This document shows positions 15,000 to 24,140 of a DNA stretch of 35,861 nucleotides, piece after piece. The position numbers and the translations under genes are program-made. Below the pieces are notes generated by a model. That model made no database searches. It was not told the DNA's origin and saw nothing but the letters and a program-made list of their open reading frames with translations. Positions within the stretch are counted from its first letter, which is position 1; the number at the start of each line of letters is the position of its first letter. Source of the DNA: Bdellovibrio sp. 28-41-41 (GTDB taxonomy: Bacteria > Bdellovibrionota > Bdellovibrionia > Bdellovibrionales > Bdellovibrionaceae). The DNA lies in contig NCGL01000029.1 of assembly GCA_002256935.1 (NCBI GenBank), forward strand, positions 1-35,861, read 5' to 3'.

Positions 15000-15091
15000 T
15001 TAGTTTATTGTCTAACGGATATTTTTTAAGTATCTACCATACATTAAGCAAACAGAGTAAATACGTAACTGGCTTATTTTAGGAGACTTCC

Positions 15092-16912
15092 GTGATTGCA
15101 GAACATCAGTTGGCTATTGGAAATGAAGAACTTGTTTCTTGGGTAAATGAAATCAAAAATCTATGTGAACCAGACAGTGTTCACTGGTGTGACGGCTCAG
15201 AAGTTGAAAACCAATTAATGATTTCAAAACTTATCGCTTCAAAGACTTTAGTTAAATTGAACGAAGCTAAACGACCTAACAGTTACTTAGCTCTTTCTGA
15301 TCCATCAGATGTTGCCCGTGTTGAAGACCGTACATTTATTTGCTCAGAATCTCCGGATGATGCGGGTCCCACAAATAACTGGGTAAACCCGATTGAAATG
15401 AAAACTAAACTCAACGGCTTATTTCAGGGTTGCATGAAGGGTCGTACACTGTACGTGATTCCATTCTGCATGGGTCCTATCAGTTCACCAATGTCCCAAA
15501 TCGGTATTGAAATCACAGATTCTCCGTATGTCGTAATCAACATGCGAGTGATGACAAGAATGGGTAAACAAGTTCTTGATGTTATGGGTAACGCTCCATT
15601 CGTAAAATGTCTTCATACGGTGGGCGCGCCTCTAGCAGCAGGCCAGCAAGATGTTTCTTGGCCTTGCAATAAAGATGAAAAATACATTGTTCACTTTCCA
15701 GAAGAAAATGCAGTTTGGTCTTTTGGTAGCGGTTACGGTGGTAATGCTTTACTTGGTAAAAAATGTTTCTCTTTGCGTTTAGCTTCAAACATGGGCCGCA
15801 AAGAAGGCTGGTTAGCTGAACATATGCTTATCTTGGGTGTTGAGTCTCCAGAAGGCGAAAAGAAATATGTAGCAGCGGCTTTTCCAAGTGCATGCGGTAA
15901 AACTAACTTTGCCATGATGATCCCGCCTAAAGAATTAGGTAAATGGAAAATCACTACTGTGGGTGATGATATCGCGTGGATCAAAGTGGACCGTAACGGT
16001 ATCTTGCGTGCGATCAATCCAGAAGCGGGTTTCTTTGGTGTAGCGCCAGGGACAAGCTTACGTACAAATCCAAATGCAGTTCAAACTATCTCTAAAAATA
16101 CTATTTTCACAAATGTGGCGCTTACTGAAGACGGCGATGTTTGGTGGGAAGGTCTAACGGATACTCCGCCTGCTAAATTGACAGACTGGCAAGGTCAGGC
16201 TTGGACTCCAGGCAATGGCCGAGCAGCAGCTCATCCTAATGCGCGCTTTACGTCTCCGGCGTCTCAATGTCCTTCTATTGATGAAAATTGGGAATCAGCG
16301 GACGGCGTAGAAATCAGTGCCTTCATTTTCGGTGGTCGTCGTGCCGACACGATTCCATTGATCACTCAAACTAAAGATTGGAACCATGGAGTGTACTTCG
16401 CTTCAACGATTGGTTCTGAAACAACAGCAGCGGCGACTGGAAAAGTCGGTGTTGTTCGTCGTGATCCAATGGCGATGCTTCCATTCTGCGGATATCATAT
16501 TGGCGATTATTTCGCTCACTGGTTGCGTATGGAAAAACGGGCTGCTAAATTGCCTCCGATCTTTATCGTTAATTGGTTCAAAAAAGATCAAGATGGTAAA
16601 TTCATGTGGCCGGGCTATTCACAAAATATGCGTGTTCTTAAATGGATTTTTCAACGTACGAATAACGATGCGGGCGCTAAAGAAACGATCCTTGGTGCGC
16701 AACCTCGCTATGAAGACCTTGACTGGTCAGGTTTAGATTTATCAGCGGACAAATTTACTGAGTTATTAAAAGTAAATGCGACAGAGTGGGAATCTGAATT
16801 GTTATCTCATAAAGAATTTTTTCAAAAACTGGGTAACTTCCCAATGGCATTCTTGGGTATCCAAGAAACGGCGATTTCAAAACTTAAAAGAGAACATTTA
16901 TCTGTTATCTAA
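15092..16912 (+). CDS. pckG: Phosphoenolpyruvate carboxykinase (GTP)
   Basis: Makes phosphoenolpyruvate from oxaloacetate with GTP (EC 4.1.1.32), the first committed step of gluconeogenesis. The 606-residue length matches bacterial GTP-type enzymes. The kinase P-loop with the reactive cysteine is [12 protein letters not shown] (C268, K270), and other family blocks are visible: [41 protein letters not shown] and [16 protein letters not shown]. It starts at GTG, 6 bases after AGGAG. Use of the GTP type fits an amino-acid-consuming lifestyle (inference). A small membrane-protein gene follows 37 bases later on the same strand. Confidence 0.98.
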   Translation: MIAEHQLAIGNEELVSWVNEIKNLCEPDSVHWCDGSEVENQLMISKLIASKTLVKLNEAKRPNSYLALSDPSDVARVEDRTFICSESPDDAGPTNNWVNPIEMKTKLNGLFQGCMKGRTLYVIPFCMGPISSPMSQIGIEITDSPYVVINMRVMTRMGKQVLDVMGNAPFVKCLHTVGAPLAAGQQDVSWPCNKDEKYIVHFPEENAVWSFGSGYGGNALLGKKCFSLRLASNMGRKEGWLAEHMLILGVESPEGEKKYVAAAFPSACGKTNFAMMIPPKELGKWKITTVGDDIAWIKVDRNGILRAINPEAGFFGVAPGTSLRTNPNAVQTISKNTIFTNVALTEDGDVWWEGLTDTPPAKLTDWQGQAWTPGNGRAAAHPNARFTSPASQCPSIDENWESADGVEISAFIFGGRRADTIPLITQTKDWNHGVYFASTIGSETTAAATGKVGVVRRDPMAMLPFCGYHIGDYFAHWLRMEKRAAKLPPIFIVNWFKKDQDGKFMWPGYSQNMRVLKWIFQRTNNDAGAKETILGAQPRYEDLDWSGLDLSADKFTELLKVNATEWESELLSHKEFFQKLGNFPMAFLGIQETAISKLKREHLSVI

Positions 16913-16949
16913 CTAACAGGTAAGTATCTAACGAGTGAGGCTTAAGATT

Positions 16950-17225
16950 ATGAATAGATATTTTATAGCATCCATTTTCTGTCTTGGCCTTGCTGTCGGT
17001 ATCTTTATCCTGTCTTTAGTTTTCGTCGGCGTGGCTCAGACATTTGAAGGTCTAGAGACTGGCCATCCTCTGCATGTTACTCTTCGTGGGTTTCCAGTTT
17101 GGATGATTTGCATGTTTTTACTGACGTTAGGAATTTTCTTCTTAATATTTGGTTTTAAGCAGAAGTTTTTTTTGTACGAAATCAACGATCGTCGAACAAA
17201 ACAAAATAATAAAACCGTAATTTGA
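16950..17225 (+). CDS. Small two-helix membrane protein
   Basis: ATG at 16950 is preceded by GAGG nine bases upstream; the frame is also open from a GTG at 16935. The 91-residue product has two transmembrane helices, YFIASIFCLGLAVGIFILSL and VWMICMFLLTLGIFFLIFGF, linked by a loop with HPLHVTLRGFP, and a basic C-terminal tail. No family is recognised. It follows pckG closely and may be transcribed with it. The last 84 bases overlap the end of the convergent gene on the other strand. Confidence 0.65.
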   Translation: MNRYFIASIFCLGLAVGIFILSLVFVGVAQTFEGLETGHPLHVTLRGFPVWMICMFLLTLGIFFLIFGFKQKFFLYEINDRRTKQNNKTVI

Positions 17226-17543
17226 GTATTTATGAAACTCCGGACCAGATAATGGGCCAAAGCTAATTGAAGAAAAATCGACATCATAATTTATCACGCG
17301 GACAATAATCATAGGAGCCGAGAATAAAACTAGAAATCCAATTGCGGACCAAAATACGAAACTAGATTTTGTTTTATTTTTTAGCTCGCCCCAAATTGGT
17401 AGCAAACTGCAAGAAATAAAAATCGTTGCGGCAAACAAAGAAGCTAACTTTCGAGGTTCGATAAATTTGAAAAGAATGATAACGGCTGGAATTGTTAGTA
17501 AGAAGTAGATTAGGTAAATTAGGTAACGGTTTGGCGTATTCAT
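17142..17543 (-). CDS. Membrane protein with about four helices
   Basis: A 133-residue hydrophobic protein with likely transmembrane segments at residues about 7-25, 31-50, 62-85 and 108-125 (YLIYLIYFLLTIPAVIILFK, SFVFWSAIGFLVLFSAPMII, YGFIILFCSTIVDFV), and a basic tail. A TATAC-like -10 box lies just upstream and a weak AAGAG precedes the ATG. Unknown family. Its 3' end overlaps the convergent 91-residue gene by 84 bases; both frames look coding. Confidence 0.6.
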   Translation of the reverse strand: MNTPNRYLIYLIYFLLTIPAVIILFKFIEPRKLASLFAATIFISCSLLPIWGELKNKTKSSFVFWSAIGFLVLFSAPMIIVRVINYDVDFSSISFGPLSGPEFHKYSNYGFIILFCSTIVDFVQKKLLLKTKY

Positions 17544-17581
17544 CTCTTATGGGTATAATCAGATTAGAATGGGCCGGCAAA

Positions 17582-17607
17582 TAAAAAAGGGCCCCTTAAG
17601 GAGCCCG
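17582..17607 (-). terminator. Intrinsic terminator of the yceI gene
   Basis: On the minus strand GGGCTCC-TTAA-GGGGCCC (7-bp stem with one wobble pair) is followed directly by TTTTTT (complement of 17583-17588). It lies 28 bases after the yceI stop codon. Confidence 0.85.
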
Positions 17608-17634
17608 TATAAGCTAAATTTTAAAAGTAGCTAA

Positions 17635-18303
17635 TTATTTTTTAGCTGTTGGAGCCGGAGCCGCTGTGGCGCCGCCTTTGGCAACTAGAGTCAAATCTAA
17701 TTCGAAGTTATTGTTGATAATTTTGTCAGCTGTCAATTCTTTGAAAAGGTTGCCAGCGCCATAAACAACGCCCCATTTAGTACGATCGATTTCAAATTTA
17801 GCTTTACCAGTTGTAACGCCATCTTTTGTTTCTACGGTTGCAGGAAATTCTACAGTTTCAGTTTTTCCAGCTAGAGTTAATTTGCCGACTACCCATGGTT
17901 TGCCATCTTTTTCTTTAACAGCAGTGATTTTGAATTCAGAAGTTGGATTCTTGTCAACCTTGAAGAAATCATCTGATTTCAAATGAGTTACAAGTTTAGT
18001 TTGGTATTCTGGCTTGTCTTTTAAGTCGTCGTTGGTGATTGATGTCATATCGAAAGTGAAATTGCCACCAGTCAATTTACCATCTTTCAAATCAACTTTA
18101 CCTTCTTTAACTTTGATGTGGCCAGTGTGTTTGGTTTCGCCCACTTTTTTAGAACCAACCCATACAACTGTGCTAGCTGTTGTATCGACTGCTAGTGTTT
18201 CTGTCTTTGCATCTTTAGCAGCTGCATTTTTTTCTTTTTTATCAGCGGAAAACGCTGTCGACATAAAAATAGCCGTAGTTAGGACCAATAAATTTCTTAA
18301 CAT
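17635..18303 (-). CDS. YceI-family periplasmic lipid-binding protein
   Basis: A 222-residue exported protein: signal peptide MLRNLLVLTTAIFMSTAFSA, then a charged linker, then the YceI domain (about residues 38-208). YceI proteins are eight-stranded barrels that bind isoprenoid or fatty-acid chains. Visible blocks: TTASTVVWVGSKKVGETKHT, GHIKVKEGKVDLKDGKLTGG, HLKSDDFFKVDKNPTSEF, GKLTLAGKTETVEFPATVE and FEIDRTKWGVVYGAG. An Ala/Pro tail ends the protein. Ribosome-binding site AAGGAG; terminator downstream, so it is a single-gene unit. The ligand is not known. Confidence 0.93.
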   Translation of the reverse strand: MLRNLLVLTTAIFMSTAFSADKKEKNAAAKDAKTETLAVDTTASTVVWVGSKKVGETKHTGHIKVKEGKVDLKDGKLTGGNFTFDMTSITNDDLKDKPEYQTKLVTHLKSDDFFKVDKNPTSEFKITAVKEKDGKPWVVGKLTLAGKTETVEFPATVETKDGVTTGKAKFEIDRTKWGVVYGAGNLFKELTADKIINNNFELDLTLVAKGGATAAPAPTAKK

Positions 18304-18435
18304 AAAAACTCCTTGTTTAGCGTTAATATTTGGATACTCAGGATATAAGCATTAATTATATATGCAATTTCTTTTTTTCCTTCCTCATAGAGGTAATATA
18401 GACGATGATAATACTACAAAGAAAAGGAGTTTCTT

Positions 18436-18924
18436 ATGAAAAGAGTTTTAACACTTGTGAGTCTACTAATTGCTTTTACTTCATTTTCATCGTGGGCAGC
18501 CGGCGACGCAGGTTGCGGCTTAGGTTCAGTGATAATCAGTAAAAATTCTAAGGGGTTGCAACTTCTTGCAATGACCACGAACAGTTTCTTTTTAACTCAG
18601 CCACTAGGTATTACTTCGGGAACATCGGGATGTTCTTCAAGCGGTCTTGTTATGAAAGATAAGGAAATTCAATATTATGTTGAAGTTAATCAAAATGAAA
18701 TAATTCGCCAAATGTCTATGGGTCAGGGCGATAAAGTAGAAACTTTAGCGTCTTTATATGGATGCCAAACTGATAGTTCAAAGAAAATATTCATCGAAGT
18801 GTCTAGAACTGAGTTTGGAAAAATTCAACCGCATAGCCATGTTAAACCGAATGAGTTTATCGAAAATTTAAACCAAGTGATCAATGAAAATTCTACGCGT
18901 TTGGCTGATTGCCATATGTCTTAG
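18436..18924 (+). CDS. DUF3015-family periplasmic protein
   Basis: A 162-residue exported protein with signal peptide cleaved after SSWAAG and the DUF3015 signature: GDAGCGLGSVIIS near the mature start, then AMTTNSFFLTQPLGITSGTS followed by GC. Four to six conserved cysteines probably make disulphides. The start has AAGGAG. The last 41 bases overlap the DUF4105 gene, and DUF3015-DUF4105 adjacency recurs in proteobacteria, which suggests that the two act together in the envelope. The molecular role is unknown. Confidence 0.85.
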   Translation: MKRVLTLVSLLIAFTSFSSWAAGDAGCGLGSVIISKNSKGLQLLAMTTNSFFLTQPLGITSGTSGCSSSGLVMKDKEIQYYVEVNQNEIIRQMSMGQGDKVETLASLYGCQTDSSKKIFIEVSRTEFGKIQPHSHVKPNEFIENLNQVINENSTRLADCHMS

Positions 18925-20584
18925 TTCTATCTCACTATCTGAAGTAAGTGATCTTGATAGCAAGATCACTGAATTTGCTCATAGTCCGGAATGGCTTGGG
19001 CATTTTTTTTATGACGGCGATCGTGCCGGCTATACGTCGTTAGTAGAATCCAAACATTATTTCTTTTCTTCCACTGGAAAATATAGTCCCGAAGACGAAT
19101 TGAAAGAAACAGTTAGGCGTTTGTCGGTCCCAGAAGAAATTCCGCAAGAAGAGTATTGTCATTATGTCGCACGATACGAGCTAGTCCTTGCTGTATTTCC
19201 ACAATTTCGTAAATCCGGTCACCAATGCAAAGCGTTCGAAGAGTGGAGCCAGAAACTCGCTTTGGATTCTGTGAGAATGTCATTTGCAACCGGTTACATT
19301 AAAAACCCAGCATCCAGTTTCGGGCATTTGTTTTTAAAACTCGTTTCTAGAAATCAAAACTCTGATTTACTCAACTATGGGATAAATTTTTCGGCACAAA
19401 CAGGAGATGATACTGATGCGCTGTATGCGCTGAAAGGTTTGTTTGGCCAATACCCCGGCGGTTTCGTATTTCTGCCGTATCATCAGCTGATCAAAGACTA
19501 TAGTGACCTTGAGGGCCGTGATATTTGGGAACTGGATCTTGATTTCGATGACATCGCCAAGCGCCGATTGCTTTTATTTATTTATGAATTTGATTCTAAC
19601 TATGTGGATTACACGTTTATGAATAACAATTGCGCCGGAATATTAGAACGCTTGATAGATTACCTACAGCGTCGACCCGTAAAAACTAGTTTGCAGATGA
19701 AGCCGTGGACGATGCCGCTTGAAAGTTTCCTAAACATTTCATCCGCAATTAAAGATAAAAAATATTTTTATCGACCGTCTTTGAAAACTCAGCTTTTGCA
19801 GATGGATGATCGGCTGACTGAAAAACAAAAACTGCAAATTAGCGACGAAGCCAAGCTAGGAAACTATAATGGCCTAGATGCGCGCAGTTTAGATTATGTT
19901 ATTTTGGACAAAAAAATTAATGAGCCAAAGCTTGATGAAAATCAGTATTTAAAACTTTTAACGGCTCGGAGCCGTCTGCCGGTAGATACTGAGACTTCTG
20001 GCAAAGCCGGGACTCTGCCTGAAATCAAGGTGGATGATCGTTCACGCACGTCCTCCATCGGTATAGTTGGAAATAAAGAGGGCTCCGGGCTTGACTTGAA
20101 TTTACTTAACGAAAGATTGATATACCGCCATAGCTTGTCCGAGATAAATATTTTCAATCTTCAAGTTCGGACGGATAAAGATAAACAACCGATTTTAGCA
20201 GAGGTCGAGATTTTTAATTTCTTAGCCGGGGAACCGGTTTCATTTTTAAGATCACCCATTTCGTATGGCGGCGGACTGTTTTATAGAAGTAAACAAGAAC
20301 TCGTTTTAGAGGCTTCTGCGGGCTATATGTTGAATCTGAAAGATTGGCTTTATTTTTCAAGACTGCATTTTATCGGCGATAAGTTTCGAACTGAGCTATT
20401 TCCCAAGGTGGATGTTTTCTATTTTAATCATATCGCCAATTTGAAATTAAACATTCAGTCCAGAGAATTTGGAATCGAGGCATTTCGATTTATAGAAGTG
20501 AATTATTCGATTCGATTAAGTTCTGTCTACGATACGCAAAATAAAGAAATTAGGTATTTAGCTGGCGCTTCCTATTTCTACTAA
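18884..20584 (+). CDS. DUF4105 (Lnb N-terminal-domain type) exported protein
   Basis: A 566-residue exported protein with signal peptide MKILRVWLIAICLSSISLSE. The N-terminal part (about residues 130-270) is the DUF4105 domain, a papain-like fold now linked by name to the Lnb lipoprotein N-acyltransferase of Bacteroides. The likely catalytic pair is visible: H148 in NPASSFGHLFLKL and C250 in NNNCAGILERL. The C-terminal half (about 380-566) has alternating strands typical of outer-membrane or barrel-like domains and ends in YFY, unlike the transmembrane C-terminus of Lnb. So it may have another acyl- or peptide-directed activity. It overlaps the DUF3015 gene by 41 bases. The gene converges with the barrel-peptidase gene, sharing four bases. 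Confidence 0.8.
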   Translation: MKILRVWLIAICLSSISLSEVSDLDSKITEFAHSPEWLGHFFYDGDRAGYTSLVESKHYFFSSTGKYSPEDELKETVRRLSVPEEIPQEEYCHYVARYELVLAVFPQFRKSGHQCKAFEEWSQKLALDSVRMSFATGYIKNPASSFGHLFLKLVSRNQNSDLLNYGINFSAQTGDDTDALYALKGLFGQYPGGFVFLPYHQLIKDYSDLEGRDIWELDLDFDDIAKRRLLLFIYEFDSNYVDYTFMNNNCAGILERLIDYLQRRPVKTSLQMKPWTMPLESFLNISSAIKDKKYFYRPSLKTQLLQMDDRLTEKQKLQISDEAKLGNYNGLDARSLDYVILDKKINEPKLDENQYLKLLTARSRLPVDTETSGKAGTLPEIKVDDRSRTSSIGIVGNKEGSGLDLNLLNERLIYRHSLSEINIFNLQVRTDKDKQPILAEVEIFNFLAGEPVSFLRSPISYGGGLFYRSKQELVLEASAGYMLNLKDWLYFSRLHFIGDKFRTELFPKVDVFYFNHIANLKLNIQSREFGIEAFRFIEVNYSIRLSSVYDTQNKEIRYLAGASYFY

Positions 20585-23229
20585 AAACCAGTTCTGATTT
20601 CTAATCCAATATGTGATTCCGTTTTATCTTCTATGGTAATTTCGGTTGAGAGCAATCGAACGCGCGTTGGATTTACGTGGAATACAAGTAACTCGGCTTC
20701 TAGCCCCGCAGTGGCGAATGAAAGATCGTCGATATCTGTACGATAGAAAAATTCTTTTGAATGGCTTTTTTGATAGCCAACAAACGGCGCCAGTCGACGC
20801 ACCGACACTGGGAAGCGATAGAAGTATTTTGAATAGGGTACCTCGTATAGTAATTCGAGATTGCCCTGAGTTACGTTCGACGTGTATAGCGTGGAATAAT
20901 AAATAGGAGTACTTAATCCACGTTTAAAGAAACCATTTTGAGTTGGCGAAGCAGCTTCTAGTTTGAAATACTCAGAATCATTTTTAGAAAGTCCGATGCT
21001 AAGGTATAAATCCCAGAAAAGATTCTTGCTGACGTTCAGGCTATAGCTTTGTGACGTTCGACCAGCCGATTTTTCAATCGATGGAGTGAATGAAAATTGA
21101 GTGTAGGGTCGGTAGTTCAGAAAGTACGCTTCATAATATTGATAGGTGAAATAAATGGTGCTGATATCATTTTTGAAAAATTTGTTAGAATCACCTTGGA
21201 AATCGAGTCCGACCTTTATGCTTGAAAAGCGCTTGCTTAGCAGAGTGTTTTCCATGTTGACTCGATACGAGTTAGTCGTCACTTTTTCTGTCTCGTCAAA
21301 GTAGAACTCAGTTTCATTCGTTCCTGATAAATAGAACTGGGTCGCATACGGCAGGTATTGAAATCCTAATTGATTGTACGCCAATTTGTTCGATAGCGAA
21401 AAAGTAGCTGACAGACTTGAGTAAAAAAGTGGATCGATCCAATTGAAAGAGTTCAGCATTGTGGTGTGGGCCTTAGAATAAAGAAAACTCATCGAGTATT
21501 CGGAGAAACGCAGTTCCGATAGGCTTAAATACGGTTTTGGTATTTCTGTGATTTGAGTTTCTTCAATGGGAACATGGGATTTAAAGTATTCCGCAGATAA
21601 TTGATTTTTTATATCAAACGGTCTTTGGTCGATCGCCTGTGGATTTTCGATAAAGGTGACATGATATCGATCTGCATTTAGAAACGATACTAGATAGCCG
21701 TTACTTCCTTTCATTGCCGACATCACATTGTCGTATGGTAATACGCGCTTGATCGTACCTTTGCAGTAGCAAAACAAACTAGCGCCATTCTGTGAGTTAG
21801 AGACAAAATAAATCTCGTTAGCGTCAATAATGTCGGTTAGAAGTGCATAGTAGGATTCAAACGATGTCAGTTTTTCATGATTTTTGTAGAGTACTTTTAA
21901 ACCGGCTTCTTGTTTAAAGTAGTAAATATTGCCGCTTTTATCCAGCAGGGCTTTAGATTCGGTTTCAGCAATTCGTTCTTGATTGCGATAAAGAACACCG
22001 CGGTCGAAGGACTGAGTCATGTCAAAGTAGCTGACATTGGATCCTTCGATATCGGTTACGTACTTATCTTTGAAAAGAGGATTGAAGTTATATTTGTCAT
22101 CCACCAATGCAAAGAAAATGTTTCTTTCATTTTGAGAGTAACTTGTAGAGGTGTAGAGTTTGTTGTCGACACGATAGACTCGACCCGATTTTAAGTACGA
22201 TCGTTGGCTGTTTAACTCTTTAGACGCGGTATTAAACAGGTTCAGTGTGTTTGGTGATTTGGCATCCGATGTCGTTAAAAAATAAATCGTATCTTCTATT
22301 CGTTTAAACTCTGGTTTCGTCAGAGAGGTCGTGACGCTGCTGCCTCGATAGGCATTGTAGCTCTTTTGTTTGGTTCTGACAGAGTCTTGGAAGTCTTGAT
22401 ATAGTTTTTCATAGCCCGCGAAAAATGTAGCGGCGAACGAGGATTTTAGATCGAATGGGTTGATATTGTTTTCGGCGTGATTGACGAAAAATCGATTGAG
22501 TGTCGCGAAACTATATTTGTCAGCAAGGTAAGATTGGAAAAATCCACCTAGGATGTATTTCTCTGTCCCGAAGGGGAATTCAAGATTCGCGTTCATTAAA
22601 TAGCGCAAATCAGATTTTCCACTGTGGATTAGTTCTGATACTAGAACAAGAGACTCACCGCTCAGCAGACGACCGCCTTGATTCAGGCGCGATTCGTTCA
22701 ATACCGCATTTCCTTCTACGATGAAAGTCGGCAGCATAGCTGTGGGTGAGATAAAAATCGGCCAAGACAGCACAGGAATAGGTATGTACGTTTGATTACC
22801 AAATATCTTCTTTAAAAATGCACCAAGCTGGTTTTTGGCGTTGAGCTGATAAACGTGCGCGACTTCATGGCTAGACAGAGTATCGATCCAAGACGGCGTT
22901 GCGGAAGTTTCTAGAAAATCAATTCCGCCTTTATAGAATACAACCATATTATTCGGTGACATAGTGGCAAAGGCATTAGCGACCTGATTCTTGTTTGACG
23001 TTACAACGAGAGAGGTTCTTTCGTCCAAAGCCCAGGAAAATTCTCTTTCAAACAATTTTTCGCTTCGTTGCATTTGCGCGGTTAGTTTTGGCAAGTATTT
23101 AAAATCAGACTCAGTCAAAATGTAGTGCACATGTGGAGTGCGATAAACGTAATAGTTGTCATCGTTTGAAACTAAATAGGCAAATGCACAGTGAGCCGAT
23201 AGCAGAAGAGTAAGCGCGATTTTAAACAT
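20581..23229 (-). CDS. Secreted gluzincin-type metallopeptidase joined to an outer-membrane barrel
   Basis: An 882-residue protein. With the ATG at 23229 it has signal peptide MFKIALTLLLSAHCAFA; the frame extends to a TTG at 23268. The N-terminal third is a peptidase-MA-like gluzincin domain with HEVAHVYQ (H121, E122, H125) and the third ligand in PTFIVEGNAV (E172). The middle (about 290-540) is a beta-rich repeat region of propeller type. The C-terminal part (about 580-882) has amphipathic strands and ends in phenylalanine (EIRTGF), the mark of an outer-membrane beta-barrel. The peptidase would be anchored at the outer membrane, facing the periplasm or outside; which side is unclear. No Shine-Dalgarno is clear at either start. 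Confidence 0.8.
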   Translation of the reverse strand: MFKIALTLLLSAHCAFAYLVSNDDNYYVYRTPHVHYILTESDFKYLPKLTAQMQRSEKLFEREFSWALDERTSLVVTSNKNQVANAFATMSPNNMVVFYKGGIDFLETSATPSWIDTLSSHEVAHVYQLNAKNQLGAFLKKIFGNQTYIPIPVLSWPIFISPTAMLPTFIVEGNAVLNESRLNQGGRLLSGESLVLVSELIHSGKSDLRYLMNANLEFPFGTEKYILGGFFQSYLADKYSFATLNRFFVNHAENNINPFDLKSSFAATFFAGYEKLYQDFQDSVRTKQKSYNAYRGSSVTTSLTKPEFKRIEDTIYFLTTSDAKSPNTLNLFNTASKELNSQRSYLKSGRVYRVDNKLYTSTSYSQNERNIFFALVDDKYNFNPLFKDKYVTDIEGSNVSYFDMTQSFDRGVLYRNQERIAETESKALLDKSGNIYYFKQEAGLKVLYKNHEKLTSFESYYALLTDIIDANEIYFVSNSQNGASLFCYCKGTIKRVLPYDNVMSAMKGSNGYLVSFLNADRYHVTFIENPQAIDQRPFDIKNQLSAEYFKSHVPIEETQITEIPKPYLSLSELRFSEYSMSFLYSKAHTTMLNSFNWIDPLFYSSLSATFSLSNKLAYNQLGFQYLPYATQFYLSGTNETEFYFDETEKVTTNSYRVNMENTLLSKRFSSIKVGLDFQGDSNKFFKNDISTIYFTYQYYEAYFLNYRPYTQFSFTPSIEKSAGRTSQSYSLNVSKNLFWDLYLSIGLSKNDSEYFKLEAASPTQNGFFKRGLSTPIYYSTLYTSNVTQGNLELLYEVPYSKYFYRFPVSVRRLAPFVGYQKSHSKEFFYRTDIDDLSFATAGLEAELLVFHVNPTRVRLLSTEITIEDKTESHIGLEIRTGF

Positions 23230-23296
23230 GATAAGGACAAGTAGATGAATTAATTTTATTGATGTCAATATTCATACACTGTATAGCTAAAGATAT

Positions 23297-23692
23297 ATGC
23301 GGATTTGTCGGACAGTGCTGCTTTTAGTTTTATCGTTTCAATTAATATCGTGTGCGACGATTCTGCACGGATCCACTGATCAAATTGAAATTCTATCTAC
23401 AGCTCCAGATACTGAAATATACATCAATGATGTTTATCGTGGAATCGCAGGACCCGAGCAGCCACTTGAAGTCACTATCCCTAAACGAGGACGCGTGACT
23501 TTCGTTGGTAAGAAAGCTAGCTGCCGCGAAGGCGAGACAGTCGTTCGTCGTTCTGTCGATCCGGCGACATTTCTTGGGATATTGATTGATGGTGGATTGT
23601 TTTCTATTTTACTAGTGGATATTGTCGGCACGAACGCATTCGTGCGCGCGGAGCAGAGCAGTTATTTATTAGAACTAGAGTGTAAAACGTGA
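23297..23692 (+). CDS. Lipoprotein with PEGA-like domain
   Basis: A 131-residue lipoprotein: signal sequence MRICRTVLLLVLSFQLISC with lipobox LISC (Cys19). The mature start CATILHGSTDQIEI and the PDTEIYINDVYRGIAG motif resemble the envelope lipoproteins whose PEGA-like domain reads S-P-x-A-x-V-x-I-x-G. A hydrophobic segment FLGILIDGGLFSILLVDI follows near the C-terminus, typical of this group. Residue +2 is Ala, which in E. coli terms would favour the outer membrane. It is divergent from the barrel peptidase, and 19 bases separate it from the next gene, so both probably form an operon. Confidence 0.75.
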   Translation: MRICRTVLLLVLSFQLISCATILHGSTDQIEILSTAPDTEIYINDVYRGIAGPEQPLEVTIPKRGRVTFVGKKASCREGETVVRRSVDPATFLGILIDGGLFSILLVDIVGTNAFVRAEQSSYLLELECKT

Positions 23693-23711
23693 AGCTGGTG
23701 CGCGAGGAAAT

Positions 23712-24140
23712 ATGCCAGAAATAGTAGCGATAGGTGCCGTTGGAGCGTTCGTAACTTTTTTGATCGCCAATTTTAATTTGTACATCGTTCATAAATCGTT
23801 CTCAGATTTTAAAATTAAAAATCTTAATTTGAATATAGGAAAATTAGGTTGGTATTGGTCGATGGACCAAGGCGCGCCAGTTAAAATGGAAGGCCGCGAT
23901 GCCAAAGCCTTAACAGAAGCTGATTATCAAAAAGCCACTCGTGGTGCGTTTATCTTTGGAACTATGATGATTTTCCTGAGCTGGCTCGGATTAATCATCC
24001 TGTCGATCTATATGGTATCGGTATACAAAATTGCAAAAAGCAGAACAGAAAAGAAAGTCATGAGTTCCGATTTAACTAAAGTTGAAATTTTAGATTTAGG
24101 TGAAATTCAAAGACTGCTAGATCAAACAACCGCTTCTTGA
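23712..24140 (+). CDS. Two-helix inner-membrane protein
   Basis: A 142-residue protein with an N-terminal hydrophobic helix (VAIGAVGAFVTFLIANFNLY) and a second (GAFIFGTMMIFLSWLGLIIL). The soluble loop between them includes LGWYWSMDQGAPVKMEGRD. The C-terminal tail is polar. GAGGAAAT precedes the ATG. The family is unknown. It follows the lipoprotein gene and converges on the radical SAM gene, overlapping its end by 19 bases. Confidence 0.7.
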   Translation: MPEIVAIGAVGAFVTFLIANFNLYIVHKSFSDFKIKNLNLNIGKLGWYWSMDQGAPVKMEGRDAKALTEADYQKATRGAFIFGTMMIFLSWLGLIILSIYMVSVYKIAKSRTEKKVMSSDLTKVEILDLGEIQRLLDQTTAS

